A stretch of DNA of 64,000 bases from Centropus unirufus (taxonomy: Eukaryota; Chordata; Aves; Cuculiformes; Centropidae): positions 1,115,655 through 1,179,654 of the forward strand of contig VYZI01000084.1 in assembly GCA_013397695.1 (NCBI GenBank), given 5' to 3'. Positions 37,550 to 51,814 of this stretch are shown here, one piece after another; within the stretch, counting starts at the first letter, position 1; each line of letters begins with the position of its first letter. The notes beneath the pieces are model-generated. The model searched no databases. It worked only from the letters and a program-made list of their open reading frames with translations, and was not told the origin of the DNA. The translations under genes and the position numbers were made by a program.

Positions 37550-40500
37550 TTTTATTAACACTCTTCTTGGAGTTGTAAGGAAGAACTGTGAGTTAAGGGG
37601 ACAAAGTATGCAGACTCAAACACCTAAACCTCGGGAGGACTCACGCAAGTAGGAAGCTCCCAGGTTCCCTCTGTGGCAGACAAGGGCAGCATTTGTTGTC
37701 TTGAGGGTTATTATCTTTTAGATAGCTTTTTCAAGACAGCCTGTAGAAGGACTGGCCGGCTGTGTCACTGCAATGTCACAGCCTCCCAGGCACTGAAGCT
37801 AAGCCAGGAGCTCAGGGCAGCCAGTTTTAGGAGACTGCAGCCTTTGGGCTGCTTCACAGAGCAGTTGAACCGTACTATTTAAGGGTGACAGTTTGGGTTG
37901 CAGCTAGCCAGCTGCCAGTGCCATGGCTGTGTAGCACTGTGGATATATGCTGTTTTGTTGGGTTTTTTTCTACCTGGTCCTGTAAGTCAAAGTTGTGCAA
38001 CTTTGTACTAGTCCCTTTAGTATAAATATTAGGAGACACCCATTACTATATATTAATAAGCTCCTTCTCCAAAATATATTTTTCCAATGGCCTTTACATT
38101 TTCATAGCATAGTCTTTGGTGGATCTTACCACATATTTATTACTTCTTAGAAACCATGCATAGCAGACAAAGTAAAATTGCTGAAGAGAACAATAAAGAG
38201 AGGCCTGTCTATCCACACCATTTTTTCATGCTTCTCCGTAGACAATATGTTGAAGAAAAAGTGTCAGGTATTAGACCTACCCCTTTCCTTTCATGTTGTA
38301 AGATGTTGTTCCCATGACTGTGATGGTCTGGTTCATGATCGCAGAGCAAAGAATCTCTAAATAATATACAGAACGTTGTATAGCCCCTGTGATGGCTATA
38401 CCGGAGCCTCATCACTGAGGGTTTTGTGGGTGTAATTGTAGCCCAAGAGGAGGGTGAGGTTCCTGCCGAAGATGCAAAGATGGCTCAACAAAGGGCTGGC
38501 ATTCATTTATTCCAGCTGAAGGTCCACCCCAAATACATGTATTTAGTGTGCTTTTTTTTGCTCCCCAGAAGTGAATTCCCTTGTTTTCTGAAACAGCAAG
38601 ATTAATACTTAGCACTTTCTAACTACTTTACATGTTCAGTGTGCTATACAAATATTAACTAATGAATCTCATCATGACATAATTAAATCTTATTTTACAG
38701 TGATTGAATGTTATCTTACACTTTGTACAATATTGTAATTAAGAAGATAGGAAAAAAATCCCAAATAAATTAAAAGATAGATCTAACAGTAAGAACAATT
38801 GACAGTTTTATGGTTTCTTTCCCACCCCTCCCCTTTTTTTTATCCAAGATGACTGAAGGTTCCAGTACAGTTTCCTGAAGGCCGGGACTTGTAAGCAAGT
38901 TAGTTCAGAAGATGAGCAGATCCAAAACAGTGATACTTGTTTTTTTTTGAGAGAGTCTTTTCAATACTGGCCTTTTTCCTTGTGCGTAAGACAGAAACAC
39001 CGGTCTGAGCCCAGTCTAGCCTGGCTCTCCCATTGGTCTCTGAAGGAGCCAAATGGAAATGCAGGCAGCAAAGGGCGCTCCTTGCCCTGACCCTTTCCCC
39101 TGAGGGTAAGAATTTGCTGAGTAATACCAAGCAGAGCACAGCTCCATCCCAGCATACACCCTCCTTGGCATCCCGTTCACATTTCTGTATTGGACAGCCC
39201 CCTACCCTCCTTCTAGGACCCCCCACGGGGCACATGGCTCTGAAGAGAGGACAGTGGCCCCGGCAAGCTGAATGCCAGGGATTTGATCCAGGGAGCTGTG
39301 GAGCAGAGCACCCAGCCATCTGAGGTGCTGTGTGTGTGGTGGCTTGGCGGTAACCCCCTGTAGCACCCACCCACATGAGGTGGCTGAAGCAACGTCTGTT
39401 TGCAGACACCCTCCTGCCTGCCACTTCCCAGGCTAGGGTGGTGTGCAAGCTGTGAGAAAGGGAGCAAAGACGGTGCATGAGAGGAGAGGAAGGAGAGCTG
39501 TTATGATAACACAGGATCACCCTCCTACAGCCTTTTCCATGTTACACGCTGTTATAAAGAGAACAACGTTTGACTCCGTGGGGTTATTTATATGAAACTG
39601 CTTTCCAGAGGGAAAGCTTTTATCCCTTATCTCTCCTGTCTTATTTGCCAGGGATAAAGCTCTTCTAAGGCTCCCCTTAGGACACAAAGATTGCTCTGTT
39701 GGCACAGAGCAGGTGTGGCCAAATTGCTGTTGCTGGGGCAGGATATTTGCTCTGAGGTGCCTTGCATTTGAAATACAGCGAGGGGTTACAAGCTCATTTC
39801 ACCAGGGCCGCAAAACTGGGTGCTCCTTGTGAAAAAACCAGCTCTATGAGGCTGGTGAGGCCAGGCTCTGCTCGGCACAGGACATGAGGACCTAGCAGAC
39901 CACCATGTGGATATCCAGAAAGCTGCTCTGTCATGCTTCAAATATCCAGCATTTCCAGGAGAGCCAAAGTTTTCAGGGATGTTGAGAGTTACTATAACAC
40001 CCACCTGACAGAGGTTTTGGTGACCTGTGACTCTGTGTTGGCAGCTATTCTGTGGTGGGCAAAAAGGAAGAGCAGCAAAATCAGTAACAGGCCAGGAAAT
40101 GTTAGTCATTAAGGTGCCAGGAGGACACAGGCGCTTGTAGAAGGTCATCAAGTCTAATTCGATCTATGACAGAGAAAAAGCTGTAGGATGGAAAATAAAG
40201 AGGTTGCTGAGGGTGATCAAATAGAGGAATAATCAAAAAAGTGGTGAGGAACTGACTCAAAAATTGGCTCATGCAAAACCCAGTTTAAGGTTTCAGAGAG
40301 GCGTGTTACAAGCAGCAAGCAGGGGAGGCAGACAGACGAGCCCTGAGTGACTTTCTGCTGCGTTGGGGGCCAGCAATTCTCTGCAGAGTGTGCACAAGGC
40401 GGTGGTGAACATGGTCAGTCCTGGGCCCTGGGGCACTGCAGGCATGGCTAGTTCAGGCAGCAGGGAACAGTGCCTAGTGGGTCTGGGCCAAAATGAGAAG

Positions 40501-41184
40501 AGGTCTAGCTGCATCCCAGCATCACCTCTGGAGAACCAGAGCATGAGTAGCTCAATAAGGAGCCTGTGTTAGTGCACCCACCCTGCTGCTAGGAGCAGAC
40601 TGAGCCACATTCAGGGCTTGGGCATCCCCAAGTGCATTAGGTTCGGTTAGGTTTCCTGCTGTGCTAATGAAGACACAGTGGCAATGGTCCTGGGAGCTGC
40701 AGAAAGGGGTGAAGGTGCGTGTGGTGCTATCCAAGATGCCAAATTAAAATTACATTACAGCATGCCTGTTCTGCAGTGGATTAGTGATGGCAAACCTTTT
40801 GTTACTCCTGGAGTAATTGTTTGGTTGGTTGGTTTGAAGATCTTAATTTAACCATCAGTATCTGAGTTACATTCATTCATCTCTGATTTGGCTTTTGTGT
40901 GAGCTGCTAGCCAAGTGTACCCCTCTAAAACCTGCGGAAGCACTAGAGTTGCTCCATTTGCTTTATAGGAAATGGTGTGGTCAGCAGGGGCATTGGGTGC
41001 CCCATACCAAGTGACCACTCTTCAGCAGAGAGAAAACGAGCTGGGGCTGCCAAGGAGGCCCAGCTACAGCCTGTGCCTTACTAGTTCAGGCAGGTTCTTA
41101 TCCTGGCTTTTAAAATAGATTATATGCATAAAAAACAAAATATCCTGCTCTGGGCACATGACTGCTGATCTGCTCCATCAGTGG

Positions 41185-41216
41185 AGGGGACACTGGACAG
41201 TGTCCACAGTGGACAC
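41185..41216. repeat. Overlapping short palindromes
   Basis: GGACACTG-GA-CAGTGTCC (41188-41205) overlaps GTGTCCAC-A-GTGGACAC (41200-41216). Each has perfect 8-bp arms and a 1-2 bp spacer. They share the central GTGTCC block, so two alternative hairpins are possible. Confidence 0.85.
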
Positions 41217-44200
41217 CCCTGTGCAATACAGCAATCCTGAACAAGTCTAGCTGGTTATACAGGAGAGGTTGTAATTGTGGGACACACTCAGATTCACCCA
41301 AACCTCTTGTGAAAGGATAATAGTGGGAGAAGAGGATGGAAAGAAGAGCGCAGTACTTTTTTTGGCGTGGCTGGTGTTGGCTAGTAACCTGCTAGATCAT
41401 TTTCCATGGTTTTCTTCTCTTCCCATATTTCTGAGGCTTCATTTTCTAAAGAACTGGCTTCCAGTCAGCAAAGGGAGCTTTAAGCCACTTGTTTTCCATT
41501 CATGGTCTCCCAGGAGGGATAAATAGATTGTGTGATGCCACCACAGCTTCCAACTGAACATCCATCCTCCCCCTTTTCATAGGGGTTGCCTTTGCCTCCT
41601 ACTTTGCTCCTTTTTTTCTGTATTTATGCTGGGGCCTGCTACTGGTGTAAGAGGACTGGCCAGTAGGGACTGTCACTATGACCCATGGGAGCCTCACTCT
41701 GCATAATTCTCACAGTTGGTGGCCAGCAGATGGCCTTTAGGCAAGGTCCAGCTGGCCACGAGGCAGATTAATCTGCAATGTATCTTTCTGCCAGTTTTTA
41801 AGCCCCATTGGGCAACAGTGTCATAGCTTTGAAAGCATCCTGCTCATGGGTGTTCCCGCAGCTTCCAGAGCTGCTTAGAAGAGCCACAGTAGCCCCAGGT
41901 TGTGCTTCTTCCCCTAACTTGTCAGGCACAACAGACTTTGTCCCTGGACAAACAGACTTAGGGGCTGTCATCAGGGCTTTTCTGCTCCTGTTTCCCATGG
42001 AGTGGTGGAAAGCCCTGGTGTCAGCACAAACCCTATGGTAGAACATTTTCCATAGCAGGGGTACACTGGACATGTGTATTGCTACTTCCAGGACCTTTCT
42101 CATAGCCTGTAATCCAGGCTGTGAAAGATACTGTTTGCATTGCTCAATTGAACTATTCAACTGGGAGCCACTGTAGGATAGCTGGAGGCACTTGGCCCCT
42201 TAGCTGACCTTGAGCTCATGCTCCTTTCTCAACATGCACCACTGGTCTGTGCTCACCACCATCCAGCTCAGTGGCAGAGATCTATTCTCAGCCCCTCACA
42301 CTCACAGCCGGAGTGGTAAGCTGCTCTGCTCACTGGCTCTGGGACTCTGCCTACCCAGCCACATTTCATGTGCCTCCAGGTGCTCTGCTAACATCTTTGT
42401 GTGCCATCCTATTAACCCACACTGTGCAGAGTATGGCAGGGAGGTGCTGTGCATGGGGGTTTGCTTGCAGGCTGTGTGTGAGCAGTTCATCTGCATACAA
42501 TGGTGATCTGGAGATGGTCCTCCAGATGTATCGCAGACACCGCTGAAGCACTGAGTGAGTACTCTGTGGTCATGAACTTTCCGCATTTAAGATTATTTGA
42601 GTCCATTCCTAATGCTGCAGCACAAGCATAACCATTCATGCTACTCTCTTGTCAGGAAACAAGTTTCTATCATTGCCCTAAGATAATGGGGAAATAACAC
42701 TTGTACAGGGAAGGGATGCCATTCGAGTCTGCAAGCACAAGGACAAAAAGAGGAGGGCTATGTCCTCTCATCTGCACTGTGGGCTTTCTCCCTGGGTCCC
42801 CTTTCCCATCACAGCAAAAGCTCTGCATGATTATGAAACTGTGACAGCAGACAAAAAGCCTGACTGAGAAAGAAGCACAGTGGGCAGCCACATATTATGG
42901 CAGTATTTCTCTGGTGGGAATTTGTGACTATCAAGTAGTGTTAAAAATCGCCGCAGGCTGTTTATGGGGTGCAGAGGGCTGATCAGTTCAGATAAGGCTG
43001 GCATTGTTTCACCACTCAGGATCATCCTGTAATGCCTAATGAAGGACACCACAGTAGCTCTAGCATGATTTAGCTGTAACCCCTGTGTTAACCTATGCTA
43101 TCCCACTGAGATGATACTGCAATAAATAATCAAGCACATCAGTGCATAAACATGCTGCCTGTGCTCTTCTCAGGTCTTATTCCAGCGGAGTAAGCATTGT
43201 GTATTCCATACCAGGCTAATCACGGGGAGGAAATTTGCTGTGGACTAGAATCTCATCAAAGCAAACAACAGCAATCTCACTGAATTGCACCAACACAAGT
43301 GTCTGCTTTAATCACTCACTCATGCGTTTCCTTTAGTAAAACAAAAGAAAACACACCACATGTAAACTTGATTGTTCTTAAATCAACAGTTTAATCCTGG
43401 CATGGATGTTGCTTGTCTACAGCAGGAAGGGGATTTTCTTTACAGACAGCCTTCCAGATGCTGTGGCATTAAAGCACATGTTGCATGCTAGAGGGTACAA
43501 GAATAATAAGCAAGGGAGGGCAGTGATGCTAGGCAAAAATCTGCTGCAAGGAACTCAAAAATAAAAAAAAGCCATACTCTATGTATGATGGACTGGACAA
43601 GTGCTTTGAAAGTCAGGAAGAGTGTTACTGTTGCCACAATGGCCAATGGCTGGTAGCAATTGGAGGCTTGGGAAACCTTGACGGGTCACCAACCTTTTCC
43701 TTCTGGAAGGAACAATTAAGGCTTTTATGGAGAGAGAATAGAGAGATAAAAGAAGCTGCTGCCAAAGGCAACCTGCCATATATGAGTTAGCTCCTCAGGC
43801 CAAAGACAGGCTACATCAAAAGTACTTCTTTAGGCTAGATAGACTTTGAAACCTGCTACCACTGGGGTGAGTTGTAAGATTTCTGCTGAAAGAGAACTTA
43901 CATTTTTTGCCCCCTGACGCTTTGGTGGTATAACATGCTTTCCGAAATAAATGCACAAATCTGTTCCATTACCCTCTCCAATCCGCCCAGCAGAAATTCA
44001 GAACATTTCCATTTGAAGCAAGTGAAAGCTATACTTTTCCCTTCAACAGTCTGTAACTGCCTCACCCACTATTTCATTTGCTATTTTGGCCCACTTAACT
44101 GTCCTTCATAATTTTCCACAACCCTGAAAATTACTGATTTGATTCAGGATTGTGTTAATGGATTTACCTCAGGCCACTGGCATTGACTCTTGTCGTATAA

Positions 44201-44754
44201 TACCTGATTAATGTCCTACGTGAGATCAGAAACAAGCGTGCCATCTCTAACCCTAGTTTTTTCACTTTCGTATTGTAATATTGATCTGTCTATTTCAAAG
44301 CAGTGCAGACATTTGTCTTGTTATCAGATTCTCATAGGGAGCACAACACTATGTTCAGTCAATGATTTCTCAATAAATGCTCTATTTTTAAACAAAAAAC
44401 CCCAAAGCAGACAAGCAAAAAGAGTTAATCCTTGGATTTGACTACAAAACAAAGCTAAGTTAATAAACTGTAAAATAGAGTGGAGCAATGTGGCTAGATT
44501 TCCCTATATTCATGTTGTTTTTAATTAGTGATTTACCCTGGGATAAAGCCCCTGAACTCAGCAGAGCTTGCTGCTAAATAAGTTGCTATTGAGCAATAAA
44601 AAGGCCTTGCTTCCCACCATGAGGCTCTCACTGCAGATGAGCATATGTGTCCTTTGGCCACTTGTATTAAGAAATGAGGAATGCATATTCATGGAGTGTG
44701 AGTGGTATGTTGGTCTACACAAAGGCACACTCTCTCCTTAAAGCCCCCAGACTC

Positions 44755-45349
44755 TGTCATGATTTAACCCCAGTTGGCCACCAAGCAGCATGCAGCTGCT
44801 CCTTTCGCTGGTGTGATCATCCGGCTGTCCCCTGCCCCCTCACCTTCCCGTGTAATGGGGAGGAAAATTTAGAAAAACATTGTGGGTTGAGATAAAGACA
44901 GTTTAATAAGAGAACAGAAGGGAGAACAACAACAATAACAGAATATACAAAACAAGTGATGCATAATACAAGTTCTCACCATCCAATGACCAATGCTCAT
45001 CCCATCCCCAAGAAGCGATCACCCCCTTGTGTGCATTTCCCCTCTCCCCCACCCCCCAGCCAGGCCAACTCCCCAGTTTGTATGTTGCACATGACATTGT
45101 ATAGTATGGAACATCTCTTTGGCCAGCTTGGGTCAGCTATTCTGGCTATACTCCCTCCCAGATTCTTGTGCCCCTCCCCACTGGCAGAGCATGGGAAGGT
45201 GAAAAGTTCTTGGCTTATTATAAACATTGACTAGCAACAACTAAAAACATCAGTCTGATACCAACATTATTCTCATGCTAAATCCAAAACATAGCACTAT
45301 ACCAGCTGCTAGGAAGAAAACGAAGTCTATCCCAGCTGAAACCAAAACA
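44755..45349 (-). mobile_element. Solo LTR of an avian ERVL-type endogenous retrovirus
   Basis: The element starts TGTCATGATTTAACCCCAG and ends CAGCTGAAACCAAAACA, giving the TG...CA termini of an LTR about 595 bp long. The sequence (GTTGAGATAAAGACAGTTTA, TATGGAACATCTCTTTGGCC, AAAACATAGCACTATACCAG) matches my recollection of the common bird ERVL-group LTR in reverse orientation, so the LTR reads on the minus strand. On that strand an ATTAAA polyadenylation signal lies at 44907-44902 and a weak TATA-like stretch near 45080. No retroviral coding sequence lies on either side, so this is a solo LTR left by recombination between two LTRs. The flanking 5-mers GACTC and GGTTC match at only three of five positions, a decayed or absent target duplication. 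The subfamily name needs a repeat library. Confidence 0.85.
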
Positions 45350-47250
45350 GGTTCCCAGTAGCTTCAATGATCATTAGTCCAGATCTGAGTAACCTGAGCA
45401 TCCTAGAAACTCTCCAAGTTCCTGAAGCAGCCCAGTGCAGGTGCTGATGTTATTGTAATGTTATTGGCAGCTGTCTGGAAGGAAGGAGCCAAATGGGGCA
45501 TGCAGAGACACCTAACACAATGCACCCACAGAGGTTTGCCCTCACCTCAAAGGGACTGAGGTTTACAGTCCTAGTGCACAGCATCACTTGTGAAACTGGG
45601 TAATTTGCACTGAGCGTAGCACCTCTCATCCCACTGTGTCATGACTAATGCATCAACGCCCAGTACAGAGTGGGTTTAAAGCACTGGTATCTTCTCTCTT
45701 CTTCTCACTCCTGGCTCCTCTTGTGCATTTGATCATGCATTATTTAATCTCAACCATACACTATTAATTTTTAAAATTTTAATCCCTGCAGTCCTCATAA
45801 CAGGTGGCGCATTGGCTTGTTTTTTTGGCAAAGTTTCAGGAGATGGTGGAAGTATCTGGAAATATATTTGCAAGGAAATCTGAGTGTAGCAGGGTGGGAC
45901 AGAATGGCTGCATTTACAGTCGTAAAAAAACCAGTGCCCTGCAACATTCTTAGAAATGAGAATATTATTGTCTCTCCTGTTAGAGACATCTCTGGCACTC
46001 TGCTGGCCTTTGCCAGTTTGCTATGGGATTGCTGGGCATGGTTTGAGGACTGGGTAGTTTCACAGGTCATTCCCCAGAGGCAGGTTGTGTATGGCCACCC
46101 TGTTCTGGATACAGGCAGGGCATTAGGCAGGTGCAGGCTACTCTGCAGTGGTTGGCATGGGAATATTCCCATTTCCTAGTATAGTTGTATGCAGTGGCCC
46201 CTTCACTCTTCCAGTCCCTTCATCTCCCTTCTGGTCGGACCATTGTAGGACAGAAACACATTTGCCAAATGTCTCATTCTAGCCCTGAAAAGAAAAAAAG
46301 AGTGGCTTATGTTTCCAACACAGGGCTTGACCCTGAGGGTGTGACTTGCTGTAGTAAGGTCATGCACTCACACTGGGTTTGCCTGGGCTCAAATGCCATG
46401 AGGGTTGACCTGAACACCAGCATCAGGAAAGGGTTTATACTAGGTTCCATAGAAACATCAAGAAAAGCCCAGGCAGCTGGTGCATGGTGATTATACTGGG
46501 AACAAGGTGTCAATACTAGGAGGTATTGCACGGTATTTGTGAAGATCCTGACCTCACAGACACTAAATCCCATCCAAAAGGCAGCATCTTCCACTACGTA
46601 GTCCCCTGTATGAGAGCAGATAACACTGGTATCTCCAAGGGAGGAATGCAACACACAGTAACAGAGAGTGTGGTCCATCAGCCCTAAGTGATGCAACAGA
46701 CTGTGAAGAGTGTTAAGAAGCAAATTTTAAGTACACTGAGATGGTGATTACAACACGCCAAGACACTGCTTCTTACTTCTTGGCCGCCCCATGCTTATCC
46801 CTCCTGAATTGCCAGGTCTGCTCCACCCATTTTTACTGTTGAGATGTACAACCTAATGGCCCCATGCTGGTAGATAGATGTTCAGATATTCATCATGTCT
46901 TTTATCTCAGGAGCTCTAGAAGTCATCTAGAGCAATAAAGAAACACGCAGAAAGAAAAGTAGTTTTTATAAATAGCAGAATTAATCATGCTTGGATAGGC
47001 TAAATTTGATCAAAGTTCTTGTGCTCCTCACAGAGGAGATTTGGGAAACGTTTAAAGACCTCTAGGAAATTATTCTGTGGGGTTAAATAAAATGTGGAGT
47101 GAGATCATATTCAGAGCCAGTTAACATAAAGCACTAAACAGAGGAACATGTGCACCATTTAAGCCATCTGCCTATGGCCAAGTGTTGCCATACAGTATCT
47201 CCTAGTCATCAATTTGCATACCATCCCAGAGCTCTCAACTCCACCCCAAG

Positions 47251-47274
47251 CTCTGAGATGGCCTCTGAGATGGC
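47251..47274. repeat. 12-bp perfect tandem duplication
   Basis: CTCTGAGATGGC is repeated head to tail without mismatch. It sits within a 143-codon open frame that I do not believe is coding; the unit is a multiple of three and keeps that frame. Confidence 0.85.
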
Positions 47275-50200
47275 AGAGGCAGTTGCAGCAAGTCATTTAG
47301 CAAGGGATGCAATACATCCCCTTCTCAAACAAACAGGCTTGAGTGAGCAGAATGGTCTTCCTCGCACCAGCCTCTGTCTGTCAACATATATGGCTCAACA
47401 AAGCATTATGCAAATCCCAGAGCCAAAACCTGCCCAGGAATGCAGAGACTGTAATTTCCATTGCTTCAGTCTGAGCAAGACCGATTTCATGCTGCATTAC
47501 CTTTTTACATGCTGCAGATGTAATCTTAAACACCTGTGCCATTCACTTTGTGCTACATGCTACACACGTGTTGGGAAGTAGGTTATTTTGCTGGCAGTTT
47601 TGAGTACGCTGTGGTTACAACAATGCTCCCATTTGAGTATCACCTAGTGAATAGGGTACAATATACGATCAAACAGCCTTAGCAATCCCTTTTCATTAGT
47701 GGGAGTAAATGCTTGGCACTGCATCAATCTTCTTCTCCCTCTCCTCTTCCTCTAGCAGCGCCAAGTCATTTTAAAAACACATTAAACTTCCAGAAGACTG
47801 AGAAACAAAGCCAGTCAGCCTGCTGCTCGTTTGGATAAAGTTAATTACAGTGGAGATTAAAATCTGCGGTGCTTGATTGGTGTTGTTGAGACTTATGGAA
47901 TCACATCGTCCTCAGGGAGCTGCTTGCCAGCTCTCCTCCCCCCTCTTTCTGTGTATGTGTCTTTTTTTTTTTCTCCATAATGGTTTTGTCACCTTCCTTT
48001 AGGTGTACCTGGCAAGGCCCCTGTGACCAGGGGCTGATCTGCTTGGGGTGTGATGTGCGGCTGGCATGAGCCACCTGTCTGAGAGTGGCATGGAGGTGCC
48101 CAGCCTGCAGCACCATTGGCACTGCATCTTGTCCCCAGCTGCTGCTTTAGGTTTGGATGGGGATTTTTTTCCAAGCAGAGAGAATATGTCCTGGAACTGA
48201 TGGTGGTGTGTGGAAGAGGAAGGAAGAGCAGCCTGCATAGCCATTTAGTACTGTTTATGAGGTCCCACTGGGGGGATGACTTCTGGTCAGTCTCATCACC
48301 AGTATTCAAGAGAGGAGTAACTACAGCATTTAGGGTACGTCTTGTCTTTTTTATTATGGTACCTAACAAACACCTGCATTTCCACAGCCAAGGCTTCAGT
48401 TCATAAGAACAAAATCAATAACAAAATAATGGGTGATAAGAATGATTTGTGATGTCAAAGAATGCTAAGGTCTGTCACAGGGCCGCCTAACAGTGTCTAC
48501 TCTCTCATTGGGTTTCTGGCCATTCCTCGCAAGCGGAATTGAAGGATTTTAGGCAAGAGGAGAAAGAAGCAGCTTTTCTTGTGCTGATGTGGTATCCTCA
48601 GCTCTTTCCTGGACTGCTGAGGCCAACGTACTCAGCACCAGGGTGCTTCTGGAGATGGCTGGTGTGCGAGATATCAGAAAGGAGAAAGTGATATGATGCT
48701 GCAGTCAGAGATGAAGGTCCTTATATTTATGTCTAATGGCAGACTTTTGTATTACTCAGACAGGCCACAGAAAGTAGATTTCCTCTGTTTTAAAACAATA
48801 ATAATTCAGTGCCTTAATAAAAGATCACAAATAAGATGAATGTTTATTGAGTGCAGAATACTAGAACGGAGTCACAAATGTATTTTGGTTGGGTAAAAGA
48901 AGATTGATGACTGGTTTTGACTGAACAGCAAGAATATTTGATTTAAAAATACGTAAGAAATTCAAAATATCTGGACCAAGGTTTTCTGGAATAAATGGGC
49001 ATGTCCTTTGAAACCCTTCCCCCGGGTTGACTGTCCTAGGACCATATGGGATTTGGCATGCCACCTATGGAGTGTAGGATGCAAGTCATATGGAGAAAAT
49101 ATGGATCAGGATGCTGGCATATATGTAACATATCTGGTGGTTTTACATGTTCTGGCAAAATTAATTTAAAGTATATTCTTGACTTAACACAGTCATTGCC
49201 CAGAAGTGCCTTTCTCCTTATTTAAGGATATTGAATTGAGCTTCCACACACAGATTAGCTGTCTGCAAGTCCTCTACCTCTGCATTTTCCTCAGCCATAT
49301 TTAAACTCTGACTCTTAAGGGTTGATTCCATGCCACAAAGACAAATTTTGTGCCTCAATGTGTGTGAGAATGAGACTGGGGCCAGGTGGTAAGAAGGGGA
49401 GAAGAAGGAAAGAATAAAAAATGCCCTTAGTTTCATGCTGCCTAAAGCCTTCTTTGATGGGTAAGAACATACAAGGGGATACAGAATATTTATTTGGCAT
49501 GTATCTCCAGCCAGTAGATAAAGGAAGAGTTGCTGAGAATCACTATGTTGCAGGTCTTTAAAGGGAAAAGCAACGCCTGAAAATGCAGGCAGAGAGAGCG
49601 ACACAAGATTTCTTTAAAGGGGACTTGAAGAAACCAGCATGAAAGCAAGCACTTAGACTAAAAGCAGTTTCCTCTGTCAACTGGTCTACTCTTTTCTCCT
49701 TGAAATTCCATTCAGAGGCTTAAAAGTTGCCGCTGATATTTCACAGGACATCTCCACTCCCCTTTTCTCCTGCCCTGGCCCTCCCTTGTGCATTAGGATG
49801 TGTAAGCATTAAACTGTCACAAAAAAATAGCACCTTGAGCAGTTTCCAGGCACTTGAGATGTTATATCCTGACACAGTGACTTTAAGCTGTGTGTACTGG
49901 AGGGAGGAAACAATGAGGCAGTGATGAAAGGCATTGGAATAAGGGGTGACTGCTGATTCAGAAATTATTTTGTGCTCGCAGTGACAGAGGTGACAGCCCG
50001 AAATGCTACATGAACTTGGCTGAATGGTCACTCCAGGCCTGCTCTTAGGGAAAGTGCTATGTTTGTCTGCTTATCCTTATTCTTGGTATTTGGCTTCAAG
50101 CACCTCATTCTATAGAGACTGATATAGTGCCTACCCTAACTGAAAGTCTTTTTGGAGTAAGCAATCTAATAAGCATCTGTTTTGGCTGCTTTGCTTCTTT

Positions 50201-50689
50201 CAGAAAAAGCCTCAGTGGGTTCACATCCTACGTAGACCAAACCTGGGCAGTTACTCACTTAACCAAGTGCCTCTGAGAGGCAGTGTGTTCACTTGAGGGC
50301 AGCCCCCTGACTAGCACAGTTGTCTTGCTCCTGTTTTACTGGAGGTGACCCAGCGTCTGTCAGCAAAAACAGTGTAGGCTCTCCTTCATCTTCTCCAGGT
50401 AGGATAACATACATAGGCAGCAATGCATTGGGGTTTTGGCAAGTCTGCAGTCAAGAGGGTCCTGGCTACAGATTTCCTTTCATTTCAGGTGTTGCCTTAG
50501 GGGCTTTAAAATCATCCTGGACTTATAGAATCGGGGACCGAAAAGGAGCTGCTCCCTAGCCACTAAAGAAAGCTCGTAAATGGGGGCCTTTCACTCTGCT
50601 TCCTCTCTCCCCGTACAAGAAGTGAAAATGAAAATCAAATGTGAACATCAAACCTTTTTTTTTTGTGGAGTTCTTTGATCCACAGATGG

Positions 50690-50910
50690 AAGGTTATATA
50701 AATGCAAAGCTCTATCATTATTTATAAGGAACACACAGTCTACAGCTCCTTGCAATCTGGCGCAGTGGAAATAAACAGGAAGGCACAAATTTAGCATGAT
50801 GACTTCACTGCCAGATCTAATAAGATGCAAAGATGGTCTGGGAAGATGTGAGTTTGTTTGAACACATGATGCTGTTTTACCAGTAATTGGCAAATACAAG
50901 AATAATTATG
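50690..50910. other. Candidate conserved non-coding element
   Basis: This unique block contains TTATTTATAAGGAACACAC, GGCGCAGTGGAAATAAACAG, TTTAGCATGATGACTTCAC and CAGTAATTGGCAAATAC. The texture is enhancer-like, with TGATGACTTCA (AP-1/CRE-like) and AATTGG words. No coding potential is visible, and conservation is unverified. Confidence 0.2.
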
Positions 50911-51814
50911 AAAAAATTAATGAAAAAAGAATCTGAAGTGTTGGATTCACAGGTGATGAAAACTGGTATGACCTATATTAGTGCAGTTTGCAGCAGTTTA
51001 ATTGCCCTTAGTATCAAAGACTTACTTCCAAATAAATGCATGTTTAGAAGTTGACTGCTTTCCTTCCAGGTATAAATCAATGTACCTAAAATTACTTCCT
51101 TAAACCAGTGCTGACTTATGGTGTTGGGTATTTTGTGCAGTTACGTTAGGAATGCATTTTAAAATGATAGCAGCGTGACAGCTGAACCTGAAATCCAGGA
51201 GTTATGTTTAAGAGGAACAGGTGGGAAGACAGATGCTCCTCTGCTGCTGAAAATGAAAGAGCAAATGCCTTTGCTTCTGCCTGGCTTAGGGTGCAGCTCT
51301 CCCTCTCCTATTTGACTGGTGCTGTGGGATTTCTCTTTTCCCACAGGAAAGGTTTTGACCTTTTTTTTTTTGTTGCTAGTGAGTAGGCATAGTACAGGAA
51401 GTGAAACACAGTGTCTCTGCACAATGCAGCTCAGCTCTTCCCTGGGAAGACCCTGAGCTGGTGGAAGAGGGGAGCTTGCCACAGGCTTGCTCACCTCTTG
51501 CTTCCCCTGGAACTCAGATGCTGCTGAAATTTCTCATACCTGCAATTTGGTAACTTGGTGCAGACACTGAAGGGTGAATGCTGTGTGCCCCCTCATTGTT
51601 TTTTCCTTGGATACCGCAAGAGTCCTACCACACAACGGGTATGCTGCTGCTCCCTGCGGTGCTCTGCACCCCACCTCTTTCCCCACAACACTGCTATGGT
51701 CAGAACTGCTCCCAGCAGTGCAGCTCAGACCTCTCAAATCACCTGCCCCAGGGAGGCACCAGCTGAAGGCCTCCTCTCCCTGTAATGCTCTTTCTAAGCC
51801 CCAAATAAAAAAAA

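Larger units (their letters stand above)
34441..44754. other. Unique non-coding sequence
   Basis: There is no supported gene in these 10 kb. The stretch holds a 17-bp dispersed repeat at 35740/35793, a 20-bp tandem duplication at 37510-37549, a TTGG run near 40820-40835 and a palindrome cluster at 41185-41216. A GC-richer patch near 39000-39500 contains a 206-codon minus-strand frame without domains. No repeat-family termini were recognised. Confidence 0.55.

Noticed and set aside
38900..39520. 206-codon minus-strand open frame, longest in the window
   Set aside because: It lies in a GC-richer patch where stops are rarer, overlaps other frames on both strands, and shows no domain, signal peptide or family resemblance. 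There is no promoter-like CpG island or splice context to support it.
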